Assembly: GCF_015865035.1 (NCBI RefSeq)
Contig: NZ_JADZGI010000001.1
Span: forward strand, 930,001 to 994,000
Origin: Novosphingobium aureum
GTDB taxonomy: Bacteria; Pseudomonadota; Alphaproteobacteria; Sphingomonadales; Sphingomonadaceae
Length of the DNA stretch: 64,000 nt
Direction of reading: 5' to 3'
In this document: positions 38,290-47,114 of the stretch, piece after piece
Layout of the letters: every line of letters begins with the position of its first letter
Numbering within the stretch: position 1 is the stretch's first letter
Translations under genes and position numbers: made by a program
Notes under the pieces: model-generated
The model's input: only the letters and a program-made list of their open reading frames with translations
Told to the model about the DNA's origin: nothing
Database searches by the model: none

Positions 38290-39336
38290 ATGCGTTCGAC
38301 CAGCACTCTTTTCATCGCCGCGGCATCGGCCCTCGCGCTCAGCGCCTGCGGCGGTTCGGGCGGTTCCGCCAACGGTGCGCGTGACTACGTCACCGCCGTC
38401 GGCTCCTCCACGGTCTATCCTTTCGCCACCGCGGTGGCCGAGCAGTACGCCCGCGATTCGGGCGGCAAGTCGCCGGTGATCGAATCGACCGGTACCGGCG
38501 CTGGCATGAAGCTGTTCTGCGGCGGTGTGGGCGCACAGTATCCCGACATCGAGGACGCCTCGCGCCGGATCAAGAAGTCCGAGTTCGAGGAATGCCAGAA
38601 GAACGGCGTGACCGAGATCGTCGAGATCCAGGTCGGCATCGACGGCATCGCCTTCGCCGAGGCCAAGCAGGGCCCGGGCATGGCACTCACCCCGACCGAC
38701 ATCTACAAGGCGCTCGCCGCCAATCCGTTCGGCAAGCCCAACGCCGCCAAGACCTGGAAGGACGTCAATCCTTCGCTGCCCGACATGCCGATCCTGGTCT
38801 ACGGCCCGCCCTCGACCTCGGGTACGCGCGACGCGCTCAAGGAGCTGATCCTCGAGGCCGGCTGCAAGACCGACGCTGCGACCAAGGCGCTCAAGGACTC
38901 CGATAAGGAAAAGTACGAGGCGACCTGCCACCAGATCCGCGAGGACGGTCCCTATGTCGACGCCGGCGAGAACGACAACCTGATCGTCCAGAAGATCTCG
39001 CAGAACCCCAAGGCGGTCGGCATCTTCGGCTTCTCGTTCCTCGAGGAGAACGGCGAAGTGCTCAAGGGCATCCCGATGTCGGGCATCGAGCCGACTTACG
39101 CCAGCATCTCGAGCTTCGAGTACCCCGGTGCCCGTCCGCTCTACATCTACGTCAAGAAGCAGCACCTCGCGCCGATCCGCGGCCTGAAGGAATACGTCCA
39201 GTCCTGGCCCGCGGCCTGGGGTGAGGACGGCCTCCTGAAGAAGAAGGGCATGGTCATCTCGCCCGAGGACGTGCGCAAGAAGAACGCGGACATCATTGCC
39301 GCGATGACCCCGCTCGACCCCGCCGAGCTCAAGTAA
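38290..39336 (+). CDS. pstS: Phosphate ABC transporter substrate-binding lipoprotein
   Basis: A 348-residue phosphate-binding protein. The signal ends in a lipobox (LALSAC, Cys near residue 20), so it is lipidated. The phosphate-binding VGSSTVYPFATAVAEQY loop follows, and later blocks include STGTGAGMKLFCGGVG, DGIAFAE and PPSTSGTRDALKEL. It delivers phosphate to PstC-PstA. It opens the pstSCAB-phoU-phoB run. Confidence 0.97.
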   Translation: MRSTSTLFIAAASALALSACGGSGGSANGARDYVTAVGSSTVYPFATAVAEQYARDSGGKSPVIESTGTGAGMKLFCGGVGAQYPDIEDASRRIKKSEFEECQKNGVTEIVEIQVGIDGIAFAEAKQGPGMALTPTDIYKALAANPFGKPNAAKTWKDVNPSLPDMPILVYGPPSTSGTRDALKELILEAGCKTDAATKALKDSDKEKYEATCHQIREDGPYVDAGENDNLIVQKISQNPKAVGIFGFSFLEENGEVLKGIPMSGIEPTYASISSFEYPGARPLYIYVKKQHLAPIRGLKEYVQSWPAAWGEDGLLKKKGMVISPEDVRKKNADIIAAMTPLDPAELK

Positions 39337-39357
39337 GCGGACCGGGGCAGCGCGGAC

Positions 39358-40731
39358 ATGATTCTCACCGGCATCCTGATTGCCGTGTTCGGTCTCGGCC
39401 TTGTCGGGTGGTTCGTGGCGCGTGCGCGCGCCCGGCTGCTCTACAAGGGCCGCGGCTCGATGCATTCGATGCCCGGCTACCACGCCTGGCACATGGCGCT
39501 GTGGATCGTCGTGCCCGCGCTCCTCGTGTGGGGCGTGTGGTCGGCGATCATGCCCGGCCTCGTCGAGGGCACCGTGCTCGCCGACCCGGCGGCGCAGGGC
39601 CTGCCCGAGCAGGACATGTTCCGCAACTCGATCCTCGCCGAGGCGCGCACGCTGGCGGGCGATCCTTCCGCGATCGCCTTCAACGCGCAGGCGCAGGCGC
39701 TGGTCGAGCCGATGCGCGCCGCGCAGACCCGCTTCGGCCTGATCGGCGCGCTGCTGGTGGCGATTGCCGCCTTCGCCGGCGGCGCCTACGGCTTCATGCG
39801 CATCCGCCCCGATTTCCGCGCGCGCACCCATGTCGAGCGTTCGGTCATGGGCGTGCTCCTGCTCGCCTCGCTGATGGCGATCCTGACCACCTTCGGCATC
39901 GTCGCCTCGCTGGTGTTCGAGGCCGGGCTGTTCTTCAAGGACGTCTCCCCGATCGCCTTCCTGACCGGCACGCACTGGTCGCCGGGCAATGCCATCGGCT
40001 CGGACATCTCGGACAACTTCGGCGCGGTGCCGCTGTTCTGGGGCACGATCTACATCGGCGCGATCATCGCCATGGCGGTCGCGATCCCGCTCGGCCTGAT
40101 GAGCGCGGTCTACCTCACGCAATATGCCTCGAGCACGCTGCGCAAGTGGCTCAAGCCCTTGCTCGAGATCCTCGCGGGCATTCCCACCGTCGTCTACGGT
40201 TACTTCGCCGCGCTTACCGTCGCGCCGATGATCCGAGACTTCGCCGCCTCGATGGGGATGGAAAATCCCTCGACCGAAAGCGCGCTCGCCGCCGGTCTGG
40301 TGATGGGCGTGATGATCATTCCCTTCGTCTCCTCGATGGCCGATGACGCGCTTGCCGCGGTGCCGCGCTCGATGAGCGATGGCAGCCTCGCGCTCGGTGC
40401 CACGCGCTCGGAGACGATCAAGAAGGTGCTGCTGCCCGCAGCGCTTCCGGGCATCGTCGCGGGTGTGATGCTGGCGATCAGCCGCGCCATCGGTGAGACC
40501 ATGATCGTCGTCATGGCCGCGGGCGCCGCCGCCAACCTCTCGGCGAACCCGCTCGATACCATGACCACGGTCACTTACCAGATCGTCCAGCTGCTGACGG
40601 GCGACCAGGAATTCAACAGTCCCAAGACGCTCTCGGCCTTCGCGCTGGGGCTGGTGCTGTTCATCGTCACCCTCGTGCTCAACATCATCGCCCTTCGGGT
40701 CGTGAAGCGGTTCCGGGAAGCTTATGAGTAA
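39358..40731 (+). CDS. pstC: Phosphate ABC transporter permease PstC
   Basis: A 457-residue inner-membrane permease with about eight hydrophobic segments. The N-terminal 190 residues (two to three extra membrane segments and a soluble loop) are longer than in E. coli PstC (319 residues), a pattern seen in alphaproteobacteria. The permease core has the EAA-type loop in SLALGATRSETIKKVLLPAALPGIVAGVM and the pst-specific GTIYIGAIIAMAVAIPLGLMSA. It overlaps pstA by 8 bp. Confidence 0.95.
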   Translation: MILTGILIAVFGLGLVGWFVARARARLLYKGRGSMHSMPGYHAWHMALWIVVPALLVWGVWSAIMPGLVEGTVLADPAAQGLPEQDMFRNSILAEARTLAGDPSAIAFNAQAQALVEPMRAAQTRFGLIGALLVAIAAFAGGAYGFMRIRPDFRARTHVERSVMGVLLLASLMAILTTFGIVASLVFEAGLFFKDVSPIAFLTGTHWSPGNAIGSDISDNFGAVPLFWGTIYIGAIIAMAVAIPLGLMSAVYLTQYASSTLRKWLKPLLEILAGIPTVVYGYFAALTVAPMIRDFAASMGMENPSTESALAAGLVMGVMIIPFVSSMADDALAAVPRSMSDGSLALGATRSETIKKVLLPAALPGIVAGVMLAISRAIGETMIVVMAAGAAANLSANPLDTMTTVTYQIVQLLTGDQEFNSPKTLSAFALGLVLFIVTLVLNIIALRVVKRFREAYE

Positions 40732-41611
40732 TCCCCAATGGCAGTCGCCCGAAGCGGCGAGGCGCATCGCCCGTCGCCACGCGGCAGAGCGGCGCTTCAA
40801 GCTGATGGGCTTGGGCGCGATCGTGCTCTCGATGGCCTTCCTCGTGCTGCTCCTCGTGATCATGCTCAAGAACGGGCTGTCCGGGCTCGACTGGGATTTC
40901 CTCGTCGGCGCCGACTCTACCAACCCTGATCTTGCAGGCGTTTGGGGCGCGGCCAAGGGCTCGCTGCTGACGATGCTGATCACGCTGCTCATCGCTTTCC
41001 CGATGGGCGTGCTCGCCGCGATCTACCTCGAGGAATTCGCGCCCAAGAACAAGTGGATCGACGTGGTCGAGGTCTCGATCAACAACCTCGCCGCGGTGCC
41101 CTCGATCATCTTCGGCCTGCTCGGCCTCGCCGTCTTCATCAACACGCTGAACCTGCCGCGTTCCTCGCCGCTGGTCGGCGGCCTGACGCTGGCGCTGATG
41201 ACCATGCCGGTCATCGTGATTTCCGGGCGCAACGCGATCAAGGCGGTCCCGCCCTCGATCCGCGAGGCCGCCTACGGCATCGGCGCGAGCGAGGTGCAGA
41301 CGACCTTCCACCACGTGCTGCCGCTGGCACTGCCCGGTATCCTGACCGGCACCATCATCGGCATGGCGCGTGCGCTGGGCGAGACTGCGCCGCTGCTGAT
41401 GATCGGCATGCGCGCCTTCGTCGCGACGCCGCCGGGCGGGGTCACCGACCCCTCCAGCGTGCTGCCGATGCAGATCTTCCTGTGGTCCGACGAGATCGAC
41501 AAGGGCTTCATTCAGAACACATCCGCTGCCATCATCGTGCTGCTGGTCTTCCTGCTGGCGATGAACGGGCTTGCGATCTACCTTCGAAACAAGTTCGAAG
41601 TGCGCTGGTAG
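40724..41611 (+). CDS. pstA: Phosphate ABC transporter permease PstA
   Basis: A 295-residue permease, the same length as E. coli PstA, with about six transmembrane segments and the EAA loop in REAAYGIGASEVQTTFHHVLPLALPGILTG. It pairs with PstC to form the phosphate channel. It overlaps pstC by 8 bp and pstB begins 4 bp after its stop. Confidence 0.96.
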   Translation: MSNPQWQSPEAARRIARRHAAERRFKLMGLGAIVLSMAFLVLLLVIMLKNGLSGLDWDFLVGADSTNPDLAGVWGAAKGSLLTMLITLLIAFPMGVLAAIYLEEFAPKNKWIDVVEVSINNLAAVPSIIFGLLGLAVFINTLNLPRSSPLVGGLTLALMTMPVIVISGRNAIKAVPPSIREAAYGIGASEVQTTFHHVLPLALPGILTGTIIGMARALGETAPLLMIGMRAFVATPPGGVTDPSSVLPMQIFLWSDEIDKGFIQNTSAAIIVLLVFLLAMNGLAIYLRNKFEVRW

Positions 41612-41615
41612 GACA

Positions 41616-42377
41616 ATGACCGAACCCAAACTCATCGCCCGCAACGTCGACGTCTTCTACGGTGAGAAGAAGGCCATCGACAACGTCTCGATCGACATCG
41701 ACAACGGCATCGTGACGGCCTTCATCGGCCCATCGGGCTGTGGCAAGTCGACCTTCCTGCGTTCGCTCAACCGGATGAACGACACCATCGTCGGCGCCCG
41801 CGTGACCGGCGAGATCCTGCTCGACGGCGAGAACATCTACGATGCCGCGATGGACCCGGTGGCCCTGCGCGCCCGCGTCGGCATGGTGTTCCAGAAGCCC
41901 AACCCGTTCCCCAAGTCGATCTACGAGAACATCGCCTATGGCCCGCGCATCCACGGGCTTGCGCAAAGCAAGGCGCAGATGGACGAGATCGTCGAGCGTT
42001 CGCTGACCAAGGCGGGCCTGTGGGACGAGGTCAAGGACCGTCTCCAGGACGCGGGCACCGCGCTTTCGGGCGGCCAGCAGCAGCGCCTGTGCATCGCGCG
42101 CGCCATTGCGGTCAGCCCCGAGATCATCCTGATGGACGAGCCGTGCTCCGCGCTCGACCCGATCGCCACCGCGCGCATCGAGGAACTGATCGACGAGCTC
42201 AAGGAAAGCTACGCGATCGTCATCGTTACGCACTCGATGCAGCAGGCCGCGCGCGTGTCGCAGCGCACCGCCTTCTTCCACCTGGGCAACCTGGTCGAGT
42301 ATGGTGACACCAGCGAACTCTTCACCAACCCGCGCGAGAGCCGCACCAAGGACTACATCACCGGCCGCTACGGCTGA
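41616..42377 (+). CDS. pstB: Phosphate ABC transporter ATP-binding protein
   Basis: A 253-residue ABC ATPase. Walker A is GPSGCGKST near residue 38, the signature is LSGGQQQRLCIARA, Walker B is ILMDEPCSALDP, and the H-loop is THSMQQAARV. It powers the PstSCA transporter. The start ATG 41616 is preceded by AGGACA. phoU follows after 55 bp. Confidence 0.98.
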   Translation: MTEPKLIARNVDVFYGEKKAIDNVSIDIDNGIVTAFIGPSGCGKSTFLRSLNRMNDTIVGARVTGEILLDGENIYDAAMDPVALRARVGMVFQKPNPFPKSIYENIAYGPRIHGLAQSKAQMDEIVERSLTKAGLWDEVKDRLQDAGTALSGGQQQRLCIARAIAVSPEIILMDEPCSALDPIATARIEELIDELKESYAIVIVTHSMQQAARVSQRTAFFHLGNLVEYGDTSELFTNPRESRTKDYITGRYG

Positions 42378-42432
42378 GCCGGGGAGGGGCCGCCAGCAGG
42401 GGCTGGCGACCCGCACAGACAGGACAGACAGC

Positions 42433-43128
42433 ATGGTTGAACATACCGTCAAGGCATTCGACTCCGAGATCGGCCAGCTGCGCGGTCTCGTCGCCGAAAT
42501 GGGCGGGCTCGCCGAAGTGGCGATCCGCGACGCGATCACTGCGCTCACCCAGCACGACGACGCACTCGCGCGCCAGGTGGTTGCCGCCGACGCGCGTCTC
42601 GATGCGCTCGAGGCCGAAGTCGACCGCCTCGCCGTGCGCACCATCGCGCTGCGTGCGCCGATGGCCGACGACCTGCGCGACGTGATCGCCGCGCTCAAGA
42701 TCTCGGGCGTGATCGAGCGTATCGGCGACTACGCCAAGAACATCGCCAAGCGCATCGACGCGCTCGACCGGGCCTCGAACATCGAGCCGGTGACGCTGGT
42801 CCCGGCCATGGCCGAGATCGCCGAGGGCATGGTGCGCGACGTGCTCAACGCCTACGGCTCGCGCGATGCGCAGCTCGCGGTCGAGGTGATCCGCCGCGAC
42901 GCCAAGCTCGACCAGTTCTACAACACGCTGTTCCGCTCGCTCCTGACCCACATGATGGAGAACCCGGCGACGATCACGGTCGCGGCGCAGATGCTCTTCA
43001 TCGCGCGCAACCTCGAGCGCATCGGCGACCACGCGACCAACGTCGCCGAGATGGTCTACTACGCCGCCACGGGTGAATACTGCACCGAGCGCGACAGCCA
43101 GACCGACGATACCGCAAACCTCACCTGA
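42433..43128 (+). CDS. phoU: Phosphate signalling protein PhoU
   Basis: A 231-residue two-repeat all-helical protein that couples PstSCAB to PhoR. The repeated pattern E/D-x3-D-x3-A-x3-(A/E)-x2-(I/V)-R-D-x4 is seen as LAEVAIRDAITAL and again around GMVRDVLNAYGSRDAQLAVEV. ERIGDYAKNIAKR and ERIGDHATNVAEM are the conserved metal-binding helices of the two halves. The start is ATG 42433, after AGGACAG. Confidence 0.97.
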   Translation: MVEHTVKAFDSEIGQLRGLVAEMGGLAEVAIRDAITALTQHDDALARQVVAADARLDALEAEVDRLAVRTIALRAPMADDLRDVIAALKISGVIERIGDYAKNIAKRIDALDRASNIEPVTLVPAMAEIAEGMVRDVLNAYGSRDAQLAVEVIRRDAKLDQFYNTLFRSLLTHMMENPATITVAAQMLFIARNLERIGDHATNVAEMVYYAATGEYCTERDSQTDDTANLT

Positions 43129-43177
43129 GCGCCGGCAAGCGATCCGCCGGGCGGACTGAAGACAAGGGAAGACAACG

Positions 43178-43864
43178 ATGAATCCTTCCGTGCTTGTTGT
43201 CGAAGACGATGTCGCCCTGTGCGAACTGCTGACCTGGAACCTCTCGGCCGAGGGCTATGACGTGCGCTCGACCGGCGACGGCGAGGAAGCACTGCTGATG
43301 GTGCGCGAGCAGGCTCCCGATGCGATCGTGCTCGACTGGATGATCGAGCAGATTCCCGGCATCGAGGTCTGCCGCCAGCTGCGCAAGAACCAGGAGACCG
43401 CGCAAATCCCGGTGATCATGGTCACCGCGCGCGGCGAGGAGGAAGACCTCATCCGCGGTCTCAAGACTGGCGCCGACGACTACATGACCAAGCCGTTCAG
43501 CCCGCGCGAGCTGATGGCCCGGATCGAGGCGATGCTGCGCCGCTCGCGCCCTTCGCTCGCAGGCTCGGTGCTGCAGTGGGGCGACATTGAGCTCGACGCC
43601 ACCAGCCACCGCGTGCGCCGCGGCGGCGAGGCGCTGCACCTCGGACCCACCGAGTTCCGCCTGCTGCGCTACTTCATGGAGCGCCCCAACCGCGTCGTCT
43701 CGCGCCAGCAGATCCTCGATGGCGTGTGGGGCATGGACTCCGACATCGACGAACGCACCGTCGACGTCCACATCCGCCGCCTGCGCAAGGCGATCAACCG
43801 CGACGGCGAGACCGACCCGATCCGCACCGTGCGTGCGGCGGGCTATGCCATGGACGTGAACTGA
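43178..43864 (+). CDS. phoB: Phosphate regulon response regulator PhoB
   Basis: A 228-residue OmpR/PhoB-type response regulator with a complete receiver: acidic pocket EDD at 9-11, phospho-acceptor Asp53 (VLDWMIEQIPG), Thr83 and Lys105 (MTKPF). The C-terminal winged helix carries GPTEFRLLRYFMERPNRV and ERTVDVHIRRLRKAI. It should bind the Pho boxes in this window. It closes the pst-pho run; a hairpin lies 16 bp downstream. Confidence 0.97.
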   Translation: MNPSVLVVEDDVALCELLTWNLSAEGYDVRSTGDGEEALLMVREQAPDAIVLDWMIEQIPGIEVCRQLRKNQETAQIPVIMVTARGEEEDLIRGLKTGADDYMTKPFSPRELMARIEAMLRRSRPSLAGSVLQWGDIELDATSHRVRRGGEALHLGPTEFRLLRYFMERPNRVVSRQQILDGVWGMDSDIDERTVDVHIRRLRKAINRDGETDPIRTVRAAGYAMDVN

Positions 43865-43879
43865 TCGATGCGGAAGTTG

Positions 43880-43906
43880 GAAGGGTGCCCGGGTAGCGCC
43901 CTTCTT
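43880..43906 (+). terminator. Hairpin after phoB
   Basis: A 9-bp stem, GAAGGGTGC with GCGCCCTTC (one G-U pair), around CCGGGTA, followed by TTGCG. It is a plausible end of the pst-pho transcript. Confidence 0.5.
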
Positions 43907-43948
43907 GCGTCGGGCAGATGTGCGCCATTGACTTCTGCTGTGCTGATT

Positions 43949-44061
43949 ACCCTTCGACAAGCTCAGGGTGAGCGGGGCAGGGCTTTCTGCCCGCGTCGTT
44001 TTCTCGGCGAGCAGGCAGGGCATTCATGTGCACACCCGCTCAGGCTGAGCTTGTGGAAGCC
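43949..44061. repeat. REP-like inverted pair (type 2)
   Basis: CCCTTCGACAAGCTCAGGGTGAGCGG at 43949-43975 is a common bacterial extragenic palindrome. A diverged inverted partner, CCCGCTCAGGCTGAGCTTGTGGAAG, lies at 44036-44060. Together they fill most of the gap between phoB and the convergent glycosyltransferase gene. Confidence 0.75.
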
Positions 44062-44095
44062 GCCTGCTGACCTTGTAGCAATAGCATAATGCCGC

Positions 44096-45166
44096 TCAGG
44101 CAGCGCTCGAAAGCGGCGCCTCGCCGGTGCGCAGCGCCATCTCGACCGCGCGTTCGAACTGGTCGGTCGCGCGTTCCCACGAGTAGAGCTGGCCCAGCGC
44201 CGCCGCGTCCTCGCGCGGGACGTGCAGCGCCGCCGCGATGGCCGCCTCGAGCGAGGTGTCGATAGCCCCTGCCGGATGTTCGAGCGGGCTTTCGACGCCG
44301 CGCCCGTCGGGCCCGAGAATGTCGATCGGACCGGTGACGGGGTAGGCCGCGACCGGCACGCCGCAAGCCAGCGCCTCGATGACGACGAGGCCGAAGGTGT
44401 CGGTCAGGCTCGGAAAGACGAAGCAGTCGGCGGCACGGTAGGCGCTGGCGAGCGCCTCGCCCGCGAGCGGGCCGAGGAACAGCGCCTCGGGATAGCGGCG
44501 CTTGAGGCCCTCGAGCGCGGGGCCGTCGCCAACGACGACCTTGGTGCCGGGCACCTGCGCGCCGAGGAAGGCCTCGAGGTTCTTTTCGGGAGCAACGCGC
44601 CCGACATTGAGCAGGACCGGCCCGGGCAGCTCGGCCATCGCCGGGTGCTTTTCGCCTTCGGGGCGGAACAGCGCATGGTCGATGCCCCGGCTCCAGCTCA
44701 GGGTGTGAGCGATGCCGCGCCCGGCGAGTTCGCTCGCAAGGCTCCGGGTCGAGACCAGCACCGCGACTGCGGGCGCGTGGAAGCGTTCCATGATCGGCCA
44801 GAAGCGTTCCGCGCTGATCCCGGTACGCACCGAGGCATATTCGGGAAAGCGGGTGTGGAATGCGGTGGTGAAGGGCACGCCGCGCGAGAGGCACCAGCCG
44901 CGCGCGGCCCAGCCGATCGGGCCCTCGGTGGCGATGTGGACCATCTGCGGCTGCGCCGTGTCGAGCATCCGGCGCACCGAGAAGCGCGGCGCCATGGCGA
45001 GGCGGATCGAGGCATAGCCGGGCATGGGCAGCGTGAAGAAGCGGTCGGGCGTGAGCAGTTCCACGCAGTGCCCGCGCTTCTCCAGTTCCTCGACGGTGGC
45101 GCTCAGCGAGCGCACAACGCCGTTGACCTGCGGCAGCCAGGCGTCGGTCGCCAGCGCCAGCTTCAC
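44096..45166 (-). CDS. agt: GT4 glycosyltransferase, predicted Agt for phosphate-free glycolipids
   Basis: A 356-residue GT-B fold glycosyltransferase of family GT4. The N-terminus is DAWLPQVNGVVRSL, a conserved fold entry in lipid glycosyltransferases. The C-terminal donor site is DTFGLVVIEALACGVPVAAYPVTGP. Its GTG start overlaps the plcP stop by 4 bp, the coupled plcP-agt arrangement described for alphaproteobacterial phosphate-starvation lipid remodelling, in which Agt adds glucose or glucuronate to diacylglycerol. The sugar donor is not decidable from the sequence. Functional naming rests largely on this coupling and the Pho context. Confidence 0.8.
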   Translation of the reverse strand: MKLALATDAWLPQVNGVVRSLSATVEELEKRGHCVELLTPDRFFTLPMPGYASIRLAMAPRFSVRRMLDTAQPQMVHIATEGPIGWAARGWCLSRGVPFTTAFHTRFPEYASVRTGISAERFWPIMERFHAPAVAVLVSTRSLASELAGRGIAHTLSWSRGIDHALFRPEGEKHPAMAELPGPVLLNVGRVAPEKNLEAFLGAQVPGTKVVVGDGPALEGLKRRYPEALFLGPLAGEALASAYRAADCFVFPSLTDTFGLVVIEALACGVPVAAYPVTGPIDILGPDGRGVESPLEHPAGAIDTSLEAAIAAALHVPREDAAALGQLYSWERATDQFERAVEMALRTGEAPLSSAA

Positions 45167-46104
45167 GCCGGAACTCCCGCTGGCACGTCCGGGATGGCAG
45201 GCGCAGGAAGCGGTGTCGGGGCAGGGACGGCGCTCGGCACGCTGTCTTCAGTCACGCTGCGCCCGCCGGTCTCGGCGACCCAGTCGACGATCGAGATCGC
45301 GCCGGACTTGTCCTCGACCAGCGCGGTGCAGCTTTCCACCCAGTCGCCGTCGTTGTAATAGGTGATGCCGCCGAATTCGCGGATCTCGGCGCAGTGGATG
45401 TGGCCGCAGACCACGCCGTCGAAGCCGCGGCTGGTGGCCTCGGAGGCGACCGCTTCCTCGAAGCTGGAGATATAGGCGACCGCGTTCTTCACCCGCTTCT
45501 TCATGTAGGCCGAGAGCGACCAGTAGGGCAGGCGCAACCGGCGGCGCACCGCGTTGAACACGATGTTCGCGCGCAGCAGCATGCAGTAGGCCTGGTCGCC
45601 CAGGTAGGCGAGCCACTTGTGATAGAGCACGACACCGTCATAGGCATCGCCGTGCGTCACCAGCAGGCGGCGTCCGTCCTTCGTCTCGTGCACCGCCTCG
45701 AGCACCAGCTCGACCCCGCCGAAGGTGAGGCCGGCATAGTCGCGCAGCATCTCGTCGTGATTGCCCGCGACGAAGACCACGCGGGTGCCGCGGTGCGCCA
45801 TCTTGAGAATGCGGCGGATCACCTCGTTGTGGGCGTCGGGCCAGTACCAGCCCTTGCGCAGCCGCCAGCCATCGACGATGTCGCCCACGAGATAGAGCGT
45901 CCTGCATTCGATCGAGCGCAGGAAGTCGACCAGCATCTCGGCATTGCAGCCGCGCGTGCCGAGGTGGACGTCGGAGATCCACACCGTCTCGTACTTGCGC
46001 TTGGGGCGAAAGCCCTTGGGGTCGGGCAGGTCGAGCCATGCCGGAATTGCGCCGGCCTCGAAATTGGCCGCGTTCTTGAGCAGTTCTCTTACGTCGCTGG
46101 TCAT
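45163..46104 (-). CDS. plcP: Metallophosphoesterase, predicted PlcP phospholipase C
   Basis: A 313-residue calcineurin-like phosphoesterase of the UDP-2,3-diacylglucosamine hydrolase-like group. Metal ligands are DVH (45-47), GDIVDGW (74-80), GNHDE (114-118), HGD and GHIH. WYWP, YWSLSAYMKKRVKNAVAYI and NDGDWVESCTA match the PlcP branch that splits phospholipids to diacylglycerol. The start is placed at ATG 46104 because a Pho-box-like array lies 63 bp upstream; ATG 46215 gives a 37-residue extension that would overlap that array. The Pro/Ala-rich tail is probably disordered. It is coupled to agt downstream. Confidence 0.83.
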   Translation of the reverse strand: MTSDVRELLKNAANFEAGAIPAWLDLPDPKGFRPKRKYETVWISDVHLGTRGCNAEMLVDFLRSIECRTLYLVGDIVDGWRLRKGWYWPDAHNEVIRRILKMAHRGTRVVFVAGNHDEMLRDYAGLTFGGVELVLEAVHETKDGRRLLVTHGDAYDGVVLYHKWLAYLGDQAYCMLLRANIVFNAVRRRLRLPYWSLSAYMKKRVKNAVAYISSFEEAVASEATSRGFDGVVCGHIHCAEIREFGGITYYNDGDWVESCTALVEDKSGAISIVDWVAETGGRSVTEDSVPSAVPAPTPLPAPAIPDVPAGVPA

Positions 46105-46166
46105 CACCTGGGGTCCCCGGTTCCAGTTGCGCTCCAGTAGTTCTCGCAGAATCGCGTTGCGCGGCA

Positions 46167-46195
46167 GTGACGGTTGCGGGTCATTCCTGTGACAA
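46167..46195 (-). promoter_or_regulatory. Pho-box-like array upstream of plcP
   Basis: Read on the minus strand, TTGTCAC (46195-46189), ATGACCC (46184-46178) and CCGTCAC (46173-46167) step by 11 bp, ending 63 bp before ATG 46104. The middle half-site is weak. Confidence 0.6.
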
Positions 46196-46236
46196 CCCAC
46201 AGTGTCGTCTTTCAAGGAAATGCGAAAACTCGTTCA

Positions 46237-46265
46237 CAGTCCCCGAATTGTCACCCGTTCGTCAT
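46237..46265 (+). promoter_or_regulatory. Pho-box-like array upstream of the PhoB paralogue
   Basis: CAGTCCC (46237), TTGTCAC (46248) and TCGTCAT (46259) step by 11 bp and end 46 bp before ATG 46311, nearly the same spacing as the porin and pstS boxes. The first half-site is weak. Confidence 0.65.
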
Positions 46266-46310
46266 ACTCGCGCTGCAAGTAGCCGCCTCACCAACGGGGA
46301 ACGGGGGGCC

Positions 46311-46985
46311 ATGCGGCGTATCGACATATTGCTGGCAAGCGAGCTTTCAGGCGGGCTTGCCGCGTTCCGGCACGGGGACTTCGACGTCGTCATGCACCGC
46401 TGGGACGACTACGCCGAATTGCCGCTCATCGAGGGTGCCTTGTGGATCTTCGTCGACTGGGTCCTGCCCGAGATGTCGGGGCTCGAGCTGTGCCGCCGCC
46501 TGCGCGCCGACGCGCTCACCGCGCATGCCCACGTGACCATGGTGCTCGAGGAGGACAATCTCGAGGATCGCAAGCGTGCCTTGCGCATGGGCGCGGACGA
46601 CTATGTCATCGGGCCGCTGACCCGCAACGCGCTGCTCGACCGGGTGCTTGGCGCCAACCTCTCCGATCAGGACAGCGCCGGGGTGAGGGTGGTCGCGCAG
46701 GGCGATCTCACCGTCGATGTCGCCGCCTTCCAGGCGCGCTGGCAGGGCAAGCCGATCTCGCTCATGCCCAATGAGCTGCGCCTGCTGCGCTATTTCATCG
46801 AGCACCCGGGGCGCGTCTTCAGCCGCACCCAGCTCATCGCCGCGCTCGGCAAGCAGGAGCCGCCGGTCGACGAGCGCACCGTCGACGTCTGGATCGGCCG
46901 CCTGCGCCGCGCGCTCAAGGGTGTGGGCGCTGGCAATCCGCTGCGCACCGTACGCTCGCTGGGCTACGTCTTCGACGCGCTCTAG
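46311..46985 (+). CDS. PhoB-like response regulator with degenerate receiver
   Basis: A 224-residue OmpR/PhoB-type protein. The receiver keeps Asp49 (FVDWVLPEMSG) but loses the other switch residues: the acidic pocket reads A9-S10-E11, the switch Thr position is Leu79, and the invariant Lys is Gly101 (DDYVIGPLTRN). The winged-helix half is intact and PhoB-like (MPNELRLLRYFIEHPGRV, ERTVDVWIGRLRRAL). The start ATG 46311 follows GGGGAACGGGGGG. There is no histidine kinase beside it. A Pho box 46 bp upstream suggests it is itself phosphate-regulated, perhaps acting without phosphorylation on a PhoB subregulon. Confidence 0.85.
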   Translation: MRRIDILLASELSGGLAAFRHGDFDVVMHRWDDYAELPLIEGALWIFVDWVLPEMSGLELCRRLRADALTAHAHVTMVLEEDNLEDRKRALRMGADDYVIGPLTRNALLDRVLGANLSDQDSAGVRVVAQGDLTVDVAAFQARWQGKPISLMPNELRLLRYFIEHPGRVFSRTQLIAALGKQEPPVDERTVDVWIGRLRRALKGVGAGNPLRTVRSLGYVFDAL

Positions 46986-47114
46986 GGGCGCCCGCGTAGG
47001 CAGGATTGGGGCCGGATTGGCGGCCATTCCGGTTGCGCCGCGTGATATTCAGGAACGCCAGCACGGCGGCCTGCGTTGCTCTTGTGTACACCCCAAGAAC
47101 ACAGGAGAGCCACC

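Noticed and set aside
38227..40992. A 921-residue minus-strand open frame across pstS-pstC
   Set aside because: It is the antisense shadow of GC-rich codons in the clear pst genes; composition is His/Arg/Gln-rich and has no family features.
43949..44061. CRISPR-like repeat array
   Set aside because: Only two diverged, inverted copies with no regular spacers; it is a REP-type pair.
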